Below are positions 1 to 8,304 of a DNA stretch of 37,896 nt, piece after piece. This DNA comes from Bacillota bacterium (GTDB lineage Bacteria; Bacillota; Clostridia; Monoglobales; Firm-18), in contig JALOAJ010000024.1 in NCBI GenBank assembly GCA_023228885.1, forward strand, positions 1 through 37,896, in the 5' to 3' direction. Every line of letters begins with the position of its first letter. Within the stretch, counting starts at the first letter, position 1. The notes beneath the pieces are model-generated. The model saw only the letters and a list, made by a program, of their open reading frames with translations, ran no database searches and was not told where the DNA came from. Position numbers and translations under genes: made by a program.

Positions 1-1
1 C

Positions 2-982
2 GAACTTATTGACGGCATGGGCATAGACGGCGTTATTGCAGCCGATTTGGGCGCGGTTGACATAATAAAAGAAGTTGCGCCGAGGCTTAATATTCATATA
101 AGCACCCAAGCGAACACAACGAACTACAAAAGCGCGCTTGTGTGGCGCAAATTAGGAGCAAAGCGCATAGTGCTTGCGCGCGAGCTGTCCGAAGGCGAAA
201 TAAAGACCATTCGCCAAAACACTCCGGACGATTTAGAGCTGGAAGTTTTTGTTCACGGTGCAATGTGCATATCGTATTCGGGCAGATGCTTGCTGAGCAA
301 CTACATGGCGGGTCGGGACGCAAACCGCGGGGAATGCGCCCACCCATGCAGATGGAAATATTATTTGATGGAAGAAAAACGCCCGGGGCAGTATATTCCT
401 GTTTTGGAGGACGGCAACGGCAGCTTCTTTTTTAATTCAAAGGATTTATGCCTTATTGAGTATATACCGCAGCTAATCAACATGGGTATAAACTCTTTAA
501 AAATAGAAGGACGGGTTAAAAGCGAATATTATGTTGCCACGGTTGTTAAAGCTTATCGTGAAGAAATTGACAAGTATTTTGAGAACCCCTTACGCTATAC
601 ATTTGACAAAAAACAGCTTGACGAGCTTTGCAAAGTAAGCCATCGCGAATATTATCACGGCTTTTGGAAGGGCAACCCAAAAAGTGAAGGGCAGGTATAC
701 AAAACAAGCTCATACATCCGTGATTATGATATTATCGGCATGGTTGCCGATTGTGACGAAAAGGGCAATGCGGTGATACGCCAGCGCAATAAATTTTCTG
801 TTGGTGATGTTGTTGAACTGCTTGTTCCGAAGGGTGACTTTATCAAATTAGAGGTTACGGAAATGTCTGATGAAAATGATGAGCGAATAGAAAGCGCCCC
901 TCATGCCGAAATGACGGTTAAAATGAATATCGGTCATTATGCTCCGCCCGGCTCTATGCTAAGAAAGCGAAGAAAACCATGA
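2..982 (+). CDS. U32-family peptidase / tRNA wobble-uridine hydroxylation protein (TrhP-like), 5' truncated
   Basis: The reading frame is open from base 2, so the gene starts before the window; about 326 C-terminal residues are visible. The conserved U32 block is present: ELSEGEI, then LEVFVHGAMCISYSGRC, a Cys-rich stretch (GECAHPCRW), FNSKDLC and INSLKIEGRVKSEYYVATV. Proteins of this family with the SGRC/HPCRW/KIEGR signature include RlhA (23S rRNA) and TrhP/YrrO (tRNA), which hydroxylate RNA bases using prephenate-derived chemistry and probably an iron-sulfur centre. TrhP makes 5-hydroxyuridine at tRNA position 34. The TrhP assignment rather than a generic U32 protease is my inference from the clostridial context and the tRNA U34 genes nearby (mnmG, mnmA). 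The stop overlaps the rdgB start (ATGA), so the two are translationally coupled. Confidence 0.85.
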   Translation, partial: ELIDGMGIDGVIAADLGAVDIIKEVAPRLNIHISTQANTTNYKSALVWRKLGAKRIVLARELSEGEIKTIRQNTPDDLELEVFVHGAMCISYSGRCLLSNYMAGRDANRGECAHPCRWKYYLMEEKRPGQYIPVLEDGNGSFFFNSKDLCLIEYIPQLINMGINSLKIEGRVKSEYYVATVVKAYREEIDKYFENPLRYTFDKKQLDELCKVSHREYYHGFWKGNPKSEGQVYKTSSYIRDYDIIGMVADCDEKGNAVIRQRNKFSVGDVVELLVPKGDFIKLEVTEMSDENDERIESAPHAEMTVKMNIGHYAPPGSMLRKRRKP

Positions 983-1563
983 AATTAATAATAGCAAGCA
1001 CAAACAAAGGCAAAATTCAAGAATTTAAATCAATTTTAGCAGGCTCCGATTTGCAGGTTATCGGTATGGAGGAGGTGGGCATCGCACAAGGTGCGGACGA
1101 AACTGCCGACACCTTTGAAGGCAACGCCATGTTGAAAGCGAAATATGTGTCGGCGTTATGCGGCGAAGCTGCCGTTGCGGACGACAGCGGGCTTTGCGTA
1201 CAGGCGCTTGGCGGCGCGCCCGGCGTATATTCCGCCCGTTACAGCGGCGAAAACGCCGCCGACCATGATAACAACCTAAAGCTTTTGGCTGAAATGGAAA
1301 AGGAAACAAACAGGGATGCAAAGTTTGTATGCGCCATTGCGGTTGCACACCCCAACGGCAAAACACAGCTTTTTAAAGGGGAGCTCAAAGGCAAAATCGC
1401 CTTTGAAATGAAAGGAAAAGGCGGTTTTGGATACGATTGCTTGTTTTATTTACCGCAATACAAAATGACAAGCGCCGAAATACCGCCCGAACTGAAAAAC
1501 AAAATAAGCCATCGTGCAAAAGCGCTGTTTAAATTAAAAAACTATTTGCTAAACGGGAAGTGA
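979..1563 (+). CDS. rdgB: XTP/dITP diphosphatase (RdgB/HAM1 family)
   Basis: This 194-residue protein is the usual length for the RdgB/HAM1 non-canonical purine NTP pyrophosphatase. It hydrolyses dITP, dXTP and related deaminated nucleotides to monophosphates and pyrophosphate, keeping them out of DNA and RNA. Visible motifs are the N-terminal substrate loop ASTNKGKIQEF (about residues 6-16), TFEGNAMLKAKY, the catalytic ADDSGL with GAPGVYSARYSG after it, GGFGYDCLF and the C-terminal KNKISHRAKAL. In most homologues the GFGYD motif continues with Pro; here it is Cys, which should not affect the active site. ATG start overlaps the upstream gene by four bases. The histidine kinase begins four bases after the stop, so all three genes look co-transcribed. 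Confidence 0.95.
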   Translation: MKLIIASTNKGKIQEFKSILAGSDLQVIGMEEVGIAQGADETADTFEGNAMLKAKYVSALCGEAAVADDSGLCVQALGGAPGVYSARYSGENAADHDNNLKLLAEMEKETNRDAKFVCAIAVAHPNGKTQLFKGELKGKIAFEMKGKGGFGYDCLFYLPQYKMTSAEIPPELKNKISHRAKALFKLKNYLLNGK

Positions 1564-1567
1564 GAAA

Positions 1568-3337
1568 TTGCTAAAAGGCATACAAGGCAAGCTGGTTTTA
1601 ATGTTTGTGTTGCTCATTCTTGCGGTAATGCTGGTTTTTGGTTTGTTTTTGCAAATCAGAATTTCCGCCTTTTATCATGATAGCTTTTTACAGGCAATGC
1701 GGCAATCCTTTTCCCTTGAATTGACAAACGAATTGCAAACGGCGGCGCAAAGCGAAGACAGCCTTACAGAGCTTGATAAAACGCTTGCGCTGTATTCCGG
1801 CAGGATGGGGATAAGCACAAACCGAAATTATTATATTTTAAGCAAAAAAACAGCCGCCGTTTTGCGCGGCTCGGATAATGTGACGGCGCTTGAAAGAAGC
1901 GATAATATGCTTGCCGCAATGGCGGGGAAAACAGGCGATTATATTTCTCAAAGCCTGCCGTATGTTGACTATGCAATCGGCATCGGCGATAATTATATCA
2001 TTTACATCAAAGATAAAAAGGAAGAAATGTTTGAAATTATGCGCACAATTTACATAATTGTAGGTCAGGCGCTTTTAATCGGTATACTTATATCGGTTGT
2101 GTTGGGGTTTTTCCTTTCCCGCACCATTACCCGCCCCATAAGCAACCTGACAACAAAGGCGGAAAGCCTTGCAAAAGGCAGCTATGACACAATAATTGAG
2201 GTAAAAGCTCAAGACGAAATCGGTAAGCTTGCGGCAACTTTTAATTATATGACCTCAACAATTGAAAGCACAATGGAAGCAATCGCACAAGAAAAAAACA
2301 AGCTGGAAACAATGTTTCGTTATATGACGGACGGCGTTATCGCGTTTGACATTGACCAAAAGGTTATTCACATTAATCCTGCCGCTCAAAGCATGTTAAA
2401 GATAGCGGATGAAAGCACGCTGGTTTTTGATGACTATTTCAAAAGCCTTGGCGTTGATATTTGCATGGCGCAAATGCTTTATATTGACCGTCATGCAACC
2501 CTTGAACGAAAACTTGAAACAAACGGCAAGCACTTTAATGCGTATTTTGCAACCTTTGAAACGGACGAAGAAAAACTAAGCGGCGTTATTGTTGTTTTGC
2601 AAGATATTACCGAGGCGCAGCAGCTTGAACTTTCGCGCCGTGAGTTTGTGGCAAACGTATCGCACGAGCTTAGAACGCCGCTGACCAGCATAAAAACATA
2701 TTCAGAAACCTTGCACGCATTCGCCTCGGGCGGCGATGAGAAAAAGTTTTTGGAGGTAATTATACGGGAAGTTGACAGAATGACAAGGATAGTAAGGGAT
2801 TTACTTGCCCTTAGCAGCCTTGACAGCAAAAAATACGCTGCAAACTTTGAATTTTTTTCGCTCAACGGGTTGCTTTGCGACATAACGGAAAGGTTGTCGG
2901 TCGATGCCGCAAAGCGCAACCATTCCTTAGAATATGCGCCCTCAACATCAATGCCGGACATATATGCCGACCGTGACAGGATAGAGCAGGTTATAACCAA
3001 CATAATATCAAATGCGATAAAATACACCCCCGACGGCGGGAAGGTTGAAATTTACGCGGGTTATCTTTACAATGAGGTGTATATAAAAATAAAGGATAAC
3101 GGAATGGGAATATACCAAAAAGACCTTGACAGGATTTTTGAACGCTTTTACCGTGCCGACAAGGCGCGTTCCCGCGAACATGGCGGAACGGGATTGGGGC
3201 TTGCAATTGCGAAAAACTTTATCGAATTGCATGGCGGTACAATAAAAATAAACAGCCAATACGGCGTTGGCACCGAGGTGCTCATAAAGCTGCCGATACC
3301 GAAAAAGGACGACCCCGAAGGAGGAAACGCATTTTGA
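1568..3337 (+). CDS. WalK/PhoR-type membrane sensor histidine kinase (orphan)
   Basis: The 589-residue protein has the WalK/VicK layout: a first membrane helix (about 7-29), an extracytoplasmic domain (about 30-158), a second helix (about 160-183), HAMP (TRPISNLTTKAESLAKGSYD), a PAS domain (about 245-350), HisKA with phospho-acceptor His366 in FVANVSHELRTPLTS, and a HATPase domain with N box (ISNAIKYT), DNGMGI and GGTGLGLAIAKN. It should autophosphorylate and pass phosphate to an OmpR-type regulator. Start is TTG preceded by GGGAAGTGAG. No response regulator lies next to it, although walR normally precedes walK, and the usual yycH/yycI/walJ neighbours are missing. The partner is presumably elsewhere. 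WalK-like function (cell wall homeostasis) is inferred from architecture; a PhoR-like role is equally possible. Its last four bases overlap the mnmG start. Confidence 0.88.
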   Translation: MLKGIQGKLVLMFVLLILAVMLVFGLFLQIRISAFYHDSFLQAMRQSFSLELTNELQTAAQSEDSLTELDKTLALYSGRMGISTNRNYYILSKKTAAVLRGSDNVTALERSDNMLAAMAGKTGDYISQSLPYVDYAIGIGDNYIIYIKDKKEEMFEIMRTIYIIVGQALLIGILISVVLGFFLSRTITRPISNLTTKAESLAKGSYDTIIEVKAQDEIGKLAATFNYMTSTIESTMEAIAQEKNKLETMFRYMTDGVIAFDIDQKVIHINPAAQSMLKIADESTLVFDDYFKSLGVDICMAQMLYIDRHATLERKLETNGKHFNAYFATFETDEEKLSGVIVVLQDITEAQQLELSRREFVANVSHELRTPLTSIKTYSETLHAFASGGDEKKFLEVIIREVDRMTRIVRDLLALSSLDSKKYAANFEFFSLNGLLCDITERLSVDAAKRNHSLEYAPSTSMPDIYADRDRIEQVITNIISNAIKYTPDGGKVEIYAGYLYNEVYIKIKDNGMGIYQKDLDRIFERFYRADKARSREHGGTGLGLAIAKNFIELHGGTIKINSQYGVGTEVLIKLPIPKKDDPEGGNAF

Positions 3338-5214
3338 GTTTTATTGCAGGGCAATATGATATACTGGTAATAGGCGCAGGTCATGCAGGCTGTGAAGCGG
3401 CGCTTGCGGCGGCGCGCCTTGGCTGCAAAACGGCAATATTTGCAATTAACCTTGATTCAATCGCTAATTTGCCATGCAACCCGAATATAGGCGGGACGGC
3501 AAAGGGTCACCTTGTGCGTGAAATAGACGCCTTGGGCGGCGAGATGGGCAAGGCGGCGGATGCAACATTTATCCAGTCACGGATGCTAAACAAAGGTAAA
3601 GGGCCTGCCGTCTATTCGTTGAGGGTGCAGGCGGACAGGCGCGCTTACCAGCAATATATGAAGGGCGCGCTTGAACGACAGCAAAACCTTGACATTAAAC
3701 AGGCAGAGGTTGTTGAAATTCTAACGGATAAAACGGGGGTTTGCGGCGCGATAACGCACACCGGCGCTATTTATCATGCCAAAGCGGTTATAATAGCCAC
3801 AGGAACTTTTTTGCGGGGCAAAATAGTCATAGGCGATGTGTCATACGACGGCGGTCCGGACGGGCTTTTTGCCGCAACAAAGCTTGCCGATTCGCTTTTG
3901 AATTTAAAAATAAAGCTTATACGCTTTAAAACAGGCACCCCGGCAAGAATAAATGCGCGAACAATTGATTTTTCAAAGTTAGAGATACAGCATGGGGATG
4001 ACGATATTGTTCCTTTTAGCTTTGAAACAAGCAAAATCGGAGAAAACAAAGAAGTTTGCCATATAACATACACCAACGAAAAAACTCACGAAATAATCCG
4101 CGCAAATCTGCACCGTTCGCCGCTGTACGGCGGGCAGATAGAAGGTGTGGGTCCTCGATACTGCCCCTCAATAGAGGATAAAATCGTGCGGTTTGCCGAT
4201 AAGGACAAGCATCAGGTGTTTGTCGAGCCGACAGGAGCGGACACCGACGAAAAATATATACAGGGAATGTCCTCCTCTTTGCCGGAGGATGTGCAAATAC
4301 AAATGATTCGCACCCTGCCCGGTTTTGAAAACGCCAACCTTATGAGAACAGGCTATGCAATAGAATATGATTGCATAGCGCCCGGTCAGCTTAAATTTTC
4401 ACTTGAATTTAAAGAAATAAACGGGCTTTACGGTGCAGGGCAGTTTAACGGCACATCAGGGTATGAGGAAGCGGCGGCGCAGGGGCTTATTGCCGGTGTA
4501 AACGCCGTGCGCGCATTGCGCGGGCAAAAGCCAATCGTTTTATCACGAAGCGAAGCGTACATCGGCGTGCTTATTGATGATATAATTACAAAAGAAATCA
4601 CCGAGCCGTATCGAATGCTTACATCACGCGCGGAATACCGCTTGTTGTTGCGCCAAGACAATGCCGACCTTCGGCTTACGCCGCTGGGACATGACCTCGG
4701 GCTGATTTCAAATGAACGATATGCAAAGTTTCTTGACATGAAAGAAAGCATTGAAGCCGAAATAAATCGGTTGAGCAAAAAAAATGTGCCTCCGTCAAAT
4801 AAAATAAACGAGTTTTTACAAAAGCAGAACAGCGCCCCGATTAAAACAGGAATTTCGCTTGCCGAGCTGCTGCGCCGCCCTGAAATAAATTATGCGTCTT
4901 TTGCACAGATAGACGATGAGTTTCCAGACCTTAGCAAAAACATTTCAAACCAAATTGAAGTTACGGTTAAATATGAAGGCTATATAAAACGCCAACAACA
5001 TAAGGCGCAGCAGGAACAAAGGCTTGATTTGCAAAGAATACCCAGTAATGTTGACTATATTTCGCTAAAGGGAATTCGCAAAGAAGCGCAGCAAAAGCTC
5101 GCGGATATCAAACCCGAAACGATAGGGCAAGCGTCAAGAATATCCGGTGTTTCACCCGCCGATATTTCGGTTTTGCTGGTTTACCTAAAAAAGCATAAAA
5201 ACGCCTCTTTATGA
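3334..5214 (+). CDS. mnmG: tRNA uridine-5-carboxymethylaminomethyl modification enzyme MnmG (GidA)
   Basis: At 626 residues this matches MnmG length. With MnmE it installs the (carboxymethyl)aminomethyl group at C5 of wobble U34, using FAD, NADH, methylenetetrahydrofolate and glycine or ammonium. Visible are the FAD-binding dinucleotide fold DILVIGAGHAGCEAALAAARLG (about 8-29), the catalytic-Cys segment CNPNIGGTAKGHLVREIDALGGEMG, the MLNKGKGPAVYSLRVQADR block, a second conserved Cys in GPRYCPSIEDKIVRF, the LKFSLEF and GQFNGTSGYEEAAAQGL motifs, and the helical C-terminal MnmE-binding region (KYEGYIKRQ). TTG start at 3334 has an ideal AAGGAGG nine bases upstream. In many Firmicutes mnmG follows mnmE near rpmH; here mnmE and rsmG are absent. 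Its last codons form the 5' arm of a terminator. Confidence 0.96.
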   Translation: MSFIAGQYDILVIGAGHAGCEAALAAARLGCKTAIFAINLDSIANLPCNPNIGGTAKGHLVREIDALGGEMGKAADATFIQSRMLNKGKGPAVYSLRVQADRRAYQQYMKGALERQQNLDIKQAEVVEILTDKTGVCGAITHTGAIYHAKAVIIATGTFLRGKIVIGDVSYDGGPDGLFAATKLADSLLNLKIKLIRFKTGTPARINARTIDFSKLEIQHGDDDIVPFSFETSKIGENKEVCHITYTNEKTHEIIRANLHRSPLYGGQIEGVGPRYCPSIEDKIVRFADKDKHQVFVEPTGADTDEKYIQGMSSSLPEDVQIQMIRTLPGFENANLMRTGYAIEYDCIAPGQLKFSLEFKEINGLYGAGQFNGTSGYEEAAAQGLIAGVNAVRALRGQKPIVLSRSEAYIGVLIDDIITKEITEPYRMLTSRAEYRLLLRQDNADLRLTPLGHDLGLISNERYAKFLDMKESIEAEINRLSKKNVPPSNKINEFLQKQNSAPIKTGISLAELLRRPEINYASFAQIDDEFPDLSKNISNQIEVTVKYEGYIKRQQHKAQQEQRLDLQRIPSNVDYISLKGIRKEAQQKLADIKPETIGQASRISGVSPADISVLLVYLKKHKNASL

Positions 5215-5243
5215 AAACACTACAATAAAAGAGGTGTTTTTTT
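5201..5243 (+). terminator. Rho-independent terminator whose 3' arm is the next gene's ribosome binding site
   Basis: The 5' arm (5201-5212) pairs with 5225-5237 through ten contiguous pairs including one G-U, plus two more after a one-base bulge, with a 12-base loop. A run of seven T (5237-5243) follows. The 5' arm contains the last mnmG codons and part of its stop. The 3' arm contains GAGGTG, the only ribosome binding site for the small gene starting at 5244, and the T-run is the SD-to-ATG spacer. Confidence 0.85.
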
Positions 5244-5501
5244 ATGATTGTTGCTGTTACCCCTGCACTTAGAACTGTTGCGGAGCAACTTAGAGAGCGC
5301 GGCTACAATGTTGTGACATACGGCAAATATAATCACCCTATTGATGCGCTTATCTACACGGGCGAAAACCTTTTATCCGCAAATATTATTGCGTCCGCCG
5401 CCCCCGGCTGGCATGGCGTTTTAATGATTAACGCGGAAAACAAAACAATTTCGCAAATTGATTACATGCTTAAAAACCGTGTCTTTTCTCCATTATTTTG
5501 A
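5244..5501 (+). CDS. YkuS-like small protein (UPF0180 family, tentative)
   Basis: This 85-residue protein starts with MIVAVTPALRTVAEQLRERG, then GYNVVTYG, DALIYTG and HGVLMINAENKTISQID. The pattern of an N-terminal strand, an amphipathic helix ending in a GY-VV segment, a D-A-hydrophobic-TG turn and a late GV-hydrophobic-A-T-I-Q-I segment resembles Bacillus YkuS (UPF0180), a family of unknown biochemical role. No catalytic residues or membrane segments are seen. Its SD (GAGGTG, 5231-5236) lies inside the terminator hairpin after mnmG, so expression would need readthrough plus melting of that stem, or a promoter I cannot recognise. A near-consensus promoter for nifS begins right at its stop codon. 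Family assignment rests on remembered pattern only. Confidence 0.6.
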   Translation: MIVAVTPALRTVAEQLRERGYNVVTYGKYNHPIDALIYTGENLLSANIIASAAPGWHGVLMINAENKTISQIDYMLKNRVFSPLF

Positions 5502-5530
5502 TTGACTTTTTTGCCGAATTGGTGTATTAT
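5502..5530 (+). promoter_or_regulatory. SigA promoter for the nifS-iscU-mnmA-pcrA operon
   Basis: TTGACT (5502-5507) and TATTAT (5525-5530) are separated by exactly 17 bases. Transcription would start near 5537, about 65 bases before the nifS ATG. The -35 begins one base after the last base of the preceding stop codon. Confidence 0.75.
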
Positions 5531-5603
5531 ATTGTTTACAAATAAAAAGGCAAAAGGGGGTTGTTAACCTTTTTGCCGCGGCGGAAAGGCAGGCGGAAAA
5601 GCC

Positions 5604-6749
5604 ATGATATATGTAGACAATGCAGCCACAACGGCATTAAAGCCGGAAGTGTTAGATAAAATGATGCCATATTTGACAAGCCAATATGGCAACCCATCAT
5701 CAATATACGATTTGGGTAGGCAAGCAAAAGCCGCAATAGAGCAGGCAAGAGCGTCCGTTGCCTCTGTTTTGGGTGCAAATGCAAACGAGGTATATTTCAC
5801 CGGCAGCGGCAGCGAGGCGGACAATTGGGCAATTAAAGGAATGGCGCACGCCGCAAAAGGCAAGCATATTATAACATCGGCAATTGAACACCATGCGGTG
5901 CTTCATTGTTTTGAATATTTGGCGAAAAACGGTTTTGATGTGACATATCTTCCGGTTGACAGCCACGGCATTGTGAACCCGGACGATTTAAAAGCGGCAA
6001 TAAAGCCGGAAACGGGCTTAATTTCCATAATGGCGGCAAACAATGAAATAGGCACAATTCAGCCAATTTCCCAACTTGCAAAAATCGCGCACGAAGGTAA
6101 AATTCCCTTTCATACCGATGCGGTTCAAGCGTTTGGGCACATTCCTTTTAATGTGAGTGATTTGGGGGTTGATGCCGCATCGGTATCGGCTCATAAACTG
6201 GGCGGTCCGAAAGGGGTGGGTGTTCTTTACATTAAAAGGGGAACGCGGATAGGGCAATTTATGCACGGCGGCGCTCAGGAATACGGCAGGCGCGCATCAA
6301 CCGAAAATGTTGCCGGCATTGTAGGCTTTGGTCACGCAGCGGCGCTTGCGGCAGACGGTATGGAAGAAAAAATAAAAAAAGTCAGCTCGCTTAGGGACAG
6401 CTTTATAACACAGGTTTTAAATGAAATTCCAAAATGCAGGCTAAACGGTCATAGCAAACAGCGACTGCCGGGCAATGTAAACATTTCATTTGATTATATA
6501 GAAGGCGAATCGTTGCTTTTACTGCTTGATATGAAGGGTATTGCCGCATCAAGCGGCTCGGCGTGCACAAGCGGCTCTCTTGACCCATCGCATGTTTTGC
6601 TTGCGTTGGGGCTTCCTCACGAAACGGCGCACGGTTCTTTGCGTGTTTCGTTTTCGGAAAACAACACAATGCAAGAGGTTGATAAAATAGTAAAAGAGCT
6701 TGTGCCGATAGTGGCGCGGCTGCGTGAAATGTCGCCTCTCACCGAATAG
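5604..6749 (+). CDS. nifS: Cysteine desulfurase (NifS/IscS family)
   Basis: A 381-residue PLP enzyme that converts cysteine to alanine and holds the sulfur as a persulfide. Motifs: IYVDNAATTALKPEVLDKM at the N-terminus, GNPSSIYDLG, the PLP-contacting SAIEHHAVL, NNEIGTIQP, the PLP-linking Lys198 in SAHKLGGPKG, and the persulfide Cys321 in SSGSACTSGS. The SxHK-(L)-GGPKG and long SACTSGS loop place it in the class I NifS/IscS group rather than SufS. It begins an operon with iscU directly downstream (sulfur delivery for iron-sulfur clusters) and mnmA next (sulfur delivery for 2-thiouridine), so it plausibly feeds both. No iscR regulator, ferredoxin or chaperone genes accompany it. The start has a GGCGG-type ribosome site upstream. 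Confidence 0.95.
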   Translation: MIYVDNAATTALKPEVLDKMMPYLTSQYGNPSSIYDLGRQAKAAIEQARASVASVLGANANEVYFTGSGSEADNWAIKGMAHAAKGKHIITSAIEHHAVLHCFEYLAKNGFDVTYLPVDSHGIVNPDDLKAAIKPETGLISIMAANNEIGTIQPISQLAKIAHEGKIPFHTDAVQAFGHIPFNVSDLGVDAASVSAHKLGGPKGVGVLYIKRGTRIGQFMHGGAQEYGRRASTENVAGIVGFGHAAALAADGMEEKIKKVSSLRDSFITQVLNEIPKCRLNGHSKQRLPGNVNISFDYIEGESLLLLLDMKGIAASSGSACTSGSLDPSHVLLALGLPHETAHGSLRVSFSENNTMQEVDKIVKELVPIVARLREMSPLTE

Positions 6750-6830
6750 GAGGGCGGCTTGGGGTTTAATGGCTTTTAAAAAACAAATTGCAGGCACCGT
6801 ATTGGTGCATAACAGAAATGAGGCGTAGAT

Positions 6831-7265
6831 ATGCTATATTCAGAAAAGGTAATGGATCACTTTGCAAACCCGCATAACATGGGAGAAATCGAAGATGCCA
6901 ACGCAATCGGCGAGGTTGGCAACAAAAAGTGCGGCGACATTATGAAAATTTACATGAAAATAGAAGATGACATCATAAAAGATGTTAAATTTAAAACATT
7001 TGGTTGCGGCGCCGCTATTGCAACAAGCAGTATGGCAACCGACCTTGTAAAGGGCAAAACAATAAAAGAGGCGCTTGAACTTACAAACAAAGCGGTTGTT
7101 GAGGCGCTGGAAGGCTTGCCTCCCGTAAAGATGCATTGCAGCGTGCTTGCCGAGGAGGCTATCAAAAGCACAATTGCGGATTATTACAAAAGACAGGGAA
7201 TCGACCCCGAGCCGATTGTAGGCACATCAAAAAGCTGCGGCGACGATTGTCCTTGCGATGAGTAA
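6831..7265 (+). CDS. iscU: Iron-sulfur cluster scaffold protein IscU/NifU N-terminal type
   Basis: A 144-residue U-type scaffold on which NifS sulfur and iron assemble into clusters. It starts MLYSEKVMDHFANPHNMG, the family's canonical N-terminus, and has the three cluster-ligating cysteines: Cys34 (KKCGD), Cys59 (FGCGAAIA) and Cys103 (MHCSVLAEEAI). An Asp follows Cys34 at the usual place. The C-terminus carries a short cysteine-rich tail (SCGDDCPC) not needed for scaffold function in better-known homologues; it may bind metal. There is no C-terminal NifU thioredoxin-like domain. An 81-base spacer with a small hairpin (6794-6808) and a 19-codon ORF separates it from nifS. It overlaps mnmA (ATGAGTAA). 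Confidence 0.95.
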   Translation: MLYSEKVMDHFANPHNMGEIEDANAIGEVGNKKCGDIMKIYMKIEDDIIKDVKFKTFGCGAAIATSSMATDLVKGKTIKEALELTNKAVVEALEGLPPVKMHCSVLAEEAIKSTIADYYKRQGIDPEPIVGTSKSCGDDCPCDE

Positions 7266-8304
7266 TGTTGCAATAGGCATGAGCGGCGGCGTTGACAGCA
7301 GTGTGGCGGCGGCGCTTTTGGTGCAGCAGGGGCATAATGTAATAGGGGTCACCATGAAGCTACATAATGCGCAGCTGCCTGATAACGATTGCTGTAACAG
7401 CCGTCAGGCGGCTGACGCATTGCAGGTTGCCAAAAAAATTGGGATACCCCATCATGTTGTAGATTTTACCGATGAGTTTCACCGGTATGTTGTCGATTAT
7501 TTTATAAACGAATATAAGCGCGGAAAAACGCCCAATCCATGCGCCGTATGCAATAGGCTCATTAAGTTTGATGCGCTTTTTGAAAAAGCGAAAACGCTCG
7601 GCGCCGATTACATTGCTACCGGGCATTATGCAAAAATCGTGCGGCAAGGCGGGCGCTTTTGTTTACAGCGTGCGGCGGACGAAAAAAAAGACCAAACATA
7701 TTTTTTATATTCCCTTTCACAACTTCAGCTTTCAAAATCAATAATGCCGCTTGGGCAAATAACAAAAAATCAAACCCGCGAAATTGCAAACAATTTAGGG
7801 CTTGCAACAGCGAAAAGCAAGGAAAGCCAAGAAATTTGCTTTATTCCCGATAACGATTACGCCGCATTTATAGAAAGAAAGGCAGGAATCTCCCCCCACG
7901 GAGATTTTATTTATAACGGGGAGATTGTCGGCAAACACCGAGGTGTAATTCATTATACGGTGGGGCAAAGAAAGGGGCTGGGGTTGGCGTTGGGCGAGCC
8001 TGTCTATGTTACAAAAATTGACCCAAAAGCCAACAAAATTCATCTTGGTACGGAAAAAGAACGGTATGGCACAGAACTTTTTGCATCAAGCCTTAATTTT
8101 ATGCCGTTTGAAGAATTAGAAAAAGAAATTAAATGTACTGCAAAAATACGATACAATGCAAAAGACTCGGCGTGTACGGTGCGCCCTGTTGAAAACGGCG
8201 TTCATGTTATATTTGAACAGCCTCAAAAGGCAATAACGCCGGGGCAAAGCATTGTTTTTTACCATAACGACATTGTATTGGGCGGAGGCAGGATAGATGC
8301 TTGA
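7258..8304 (+). CDS. mnmA: tRNA-specific 2-thiouridylase MnmA
   Basis: A 348-residue ATP-dependent enzyme that thiolates C2 of wobble U34 in tRNA Lys, Glu and Gln. Seen: the PP-loop GMSGGVDSSVAAALL (residues 8-22), TPNPCAVCNRLIKF with the nucleophile Cys98 (the Cys just before Asn), GADYIATGHYAKI, DQTYFLYSLSQ, SQEICFI with the persulfide Cys194, HYTVGQRKGLG, and the C-terminal beta-barrel. The KxxCC region after the PP-loop is conserved as DNDCCNSRQAAD. It overlaps iscU by eight bases and pcrA by eight, so the three are translationally coupled. With MnmG in the preceding unit, the window holds both enzymes for mnm5s2U except MnmE and MnmC-type activity. Sulfur most likely comes from the nearby NifS. 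Confidence 0.96.
   Translation: MSNVAIGMSGGVDSSVAAALLVQQGHNVIGVTMKLHNAQLPDNDCCNSRQAADALQVAKKIGIPHHVVDFTDEFHRYVVDYFINEYKRGKTPNPCAVCNRLIKFDALFEKAKTLGADYIATGHYAKIVRQGGRFCLQRAADEKKDQTYFLYSLSQLQLSKSIMPLGQITKNQTREIANNLGLATAKSKESQEICFIPDNDYAAFIERKAGISPHGDFIYNGEIVGKHRGVIHYTVGQRKGLGLALGEPVYVTKIDPKANKIHLGTEKERYGTELFASSLNFMPFEELEKEIKCTAKIRYNAKDSACTVRPVENGVHVIFEQPQKAITPGQSIVFYHNDIVLGGGRIDA

Noticed and set aside
2491..3027. 178-codon open frame on the - strand inside the histidine kinase
   Set aside because: It is antisense to conserved HisKA and HATPase motifs, has no ribosome site, and its translation looks like a shadow of a coding frame.
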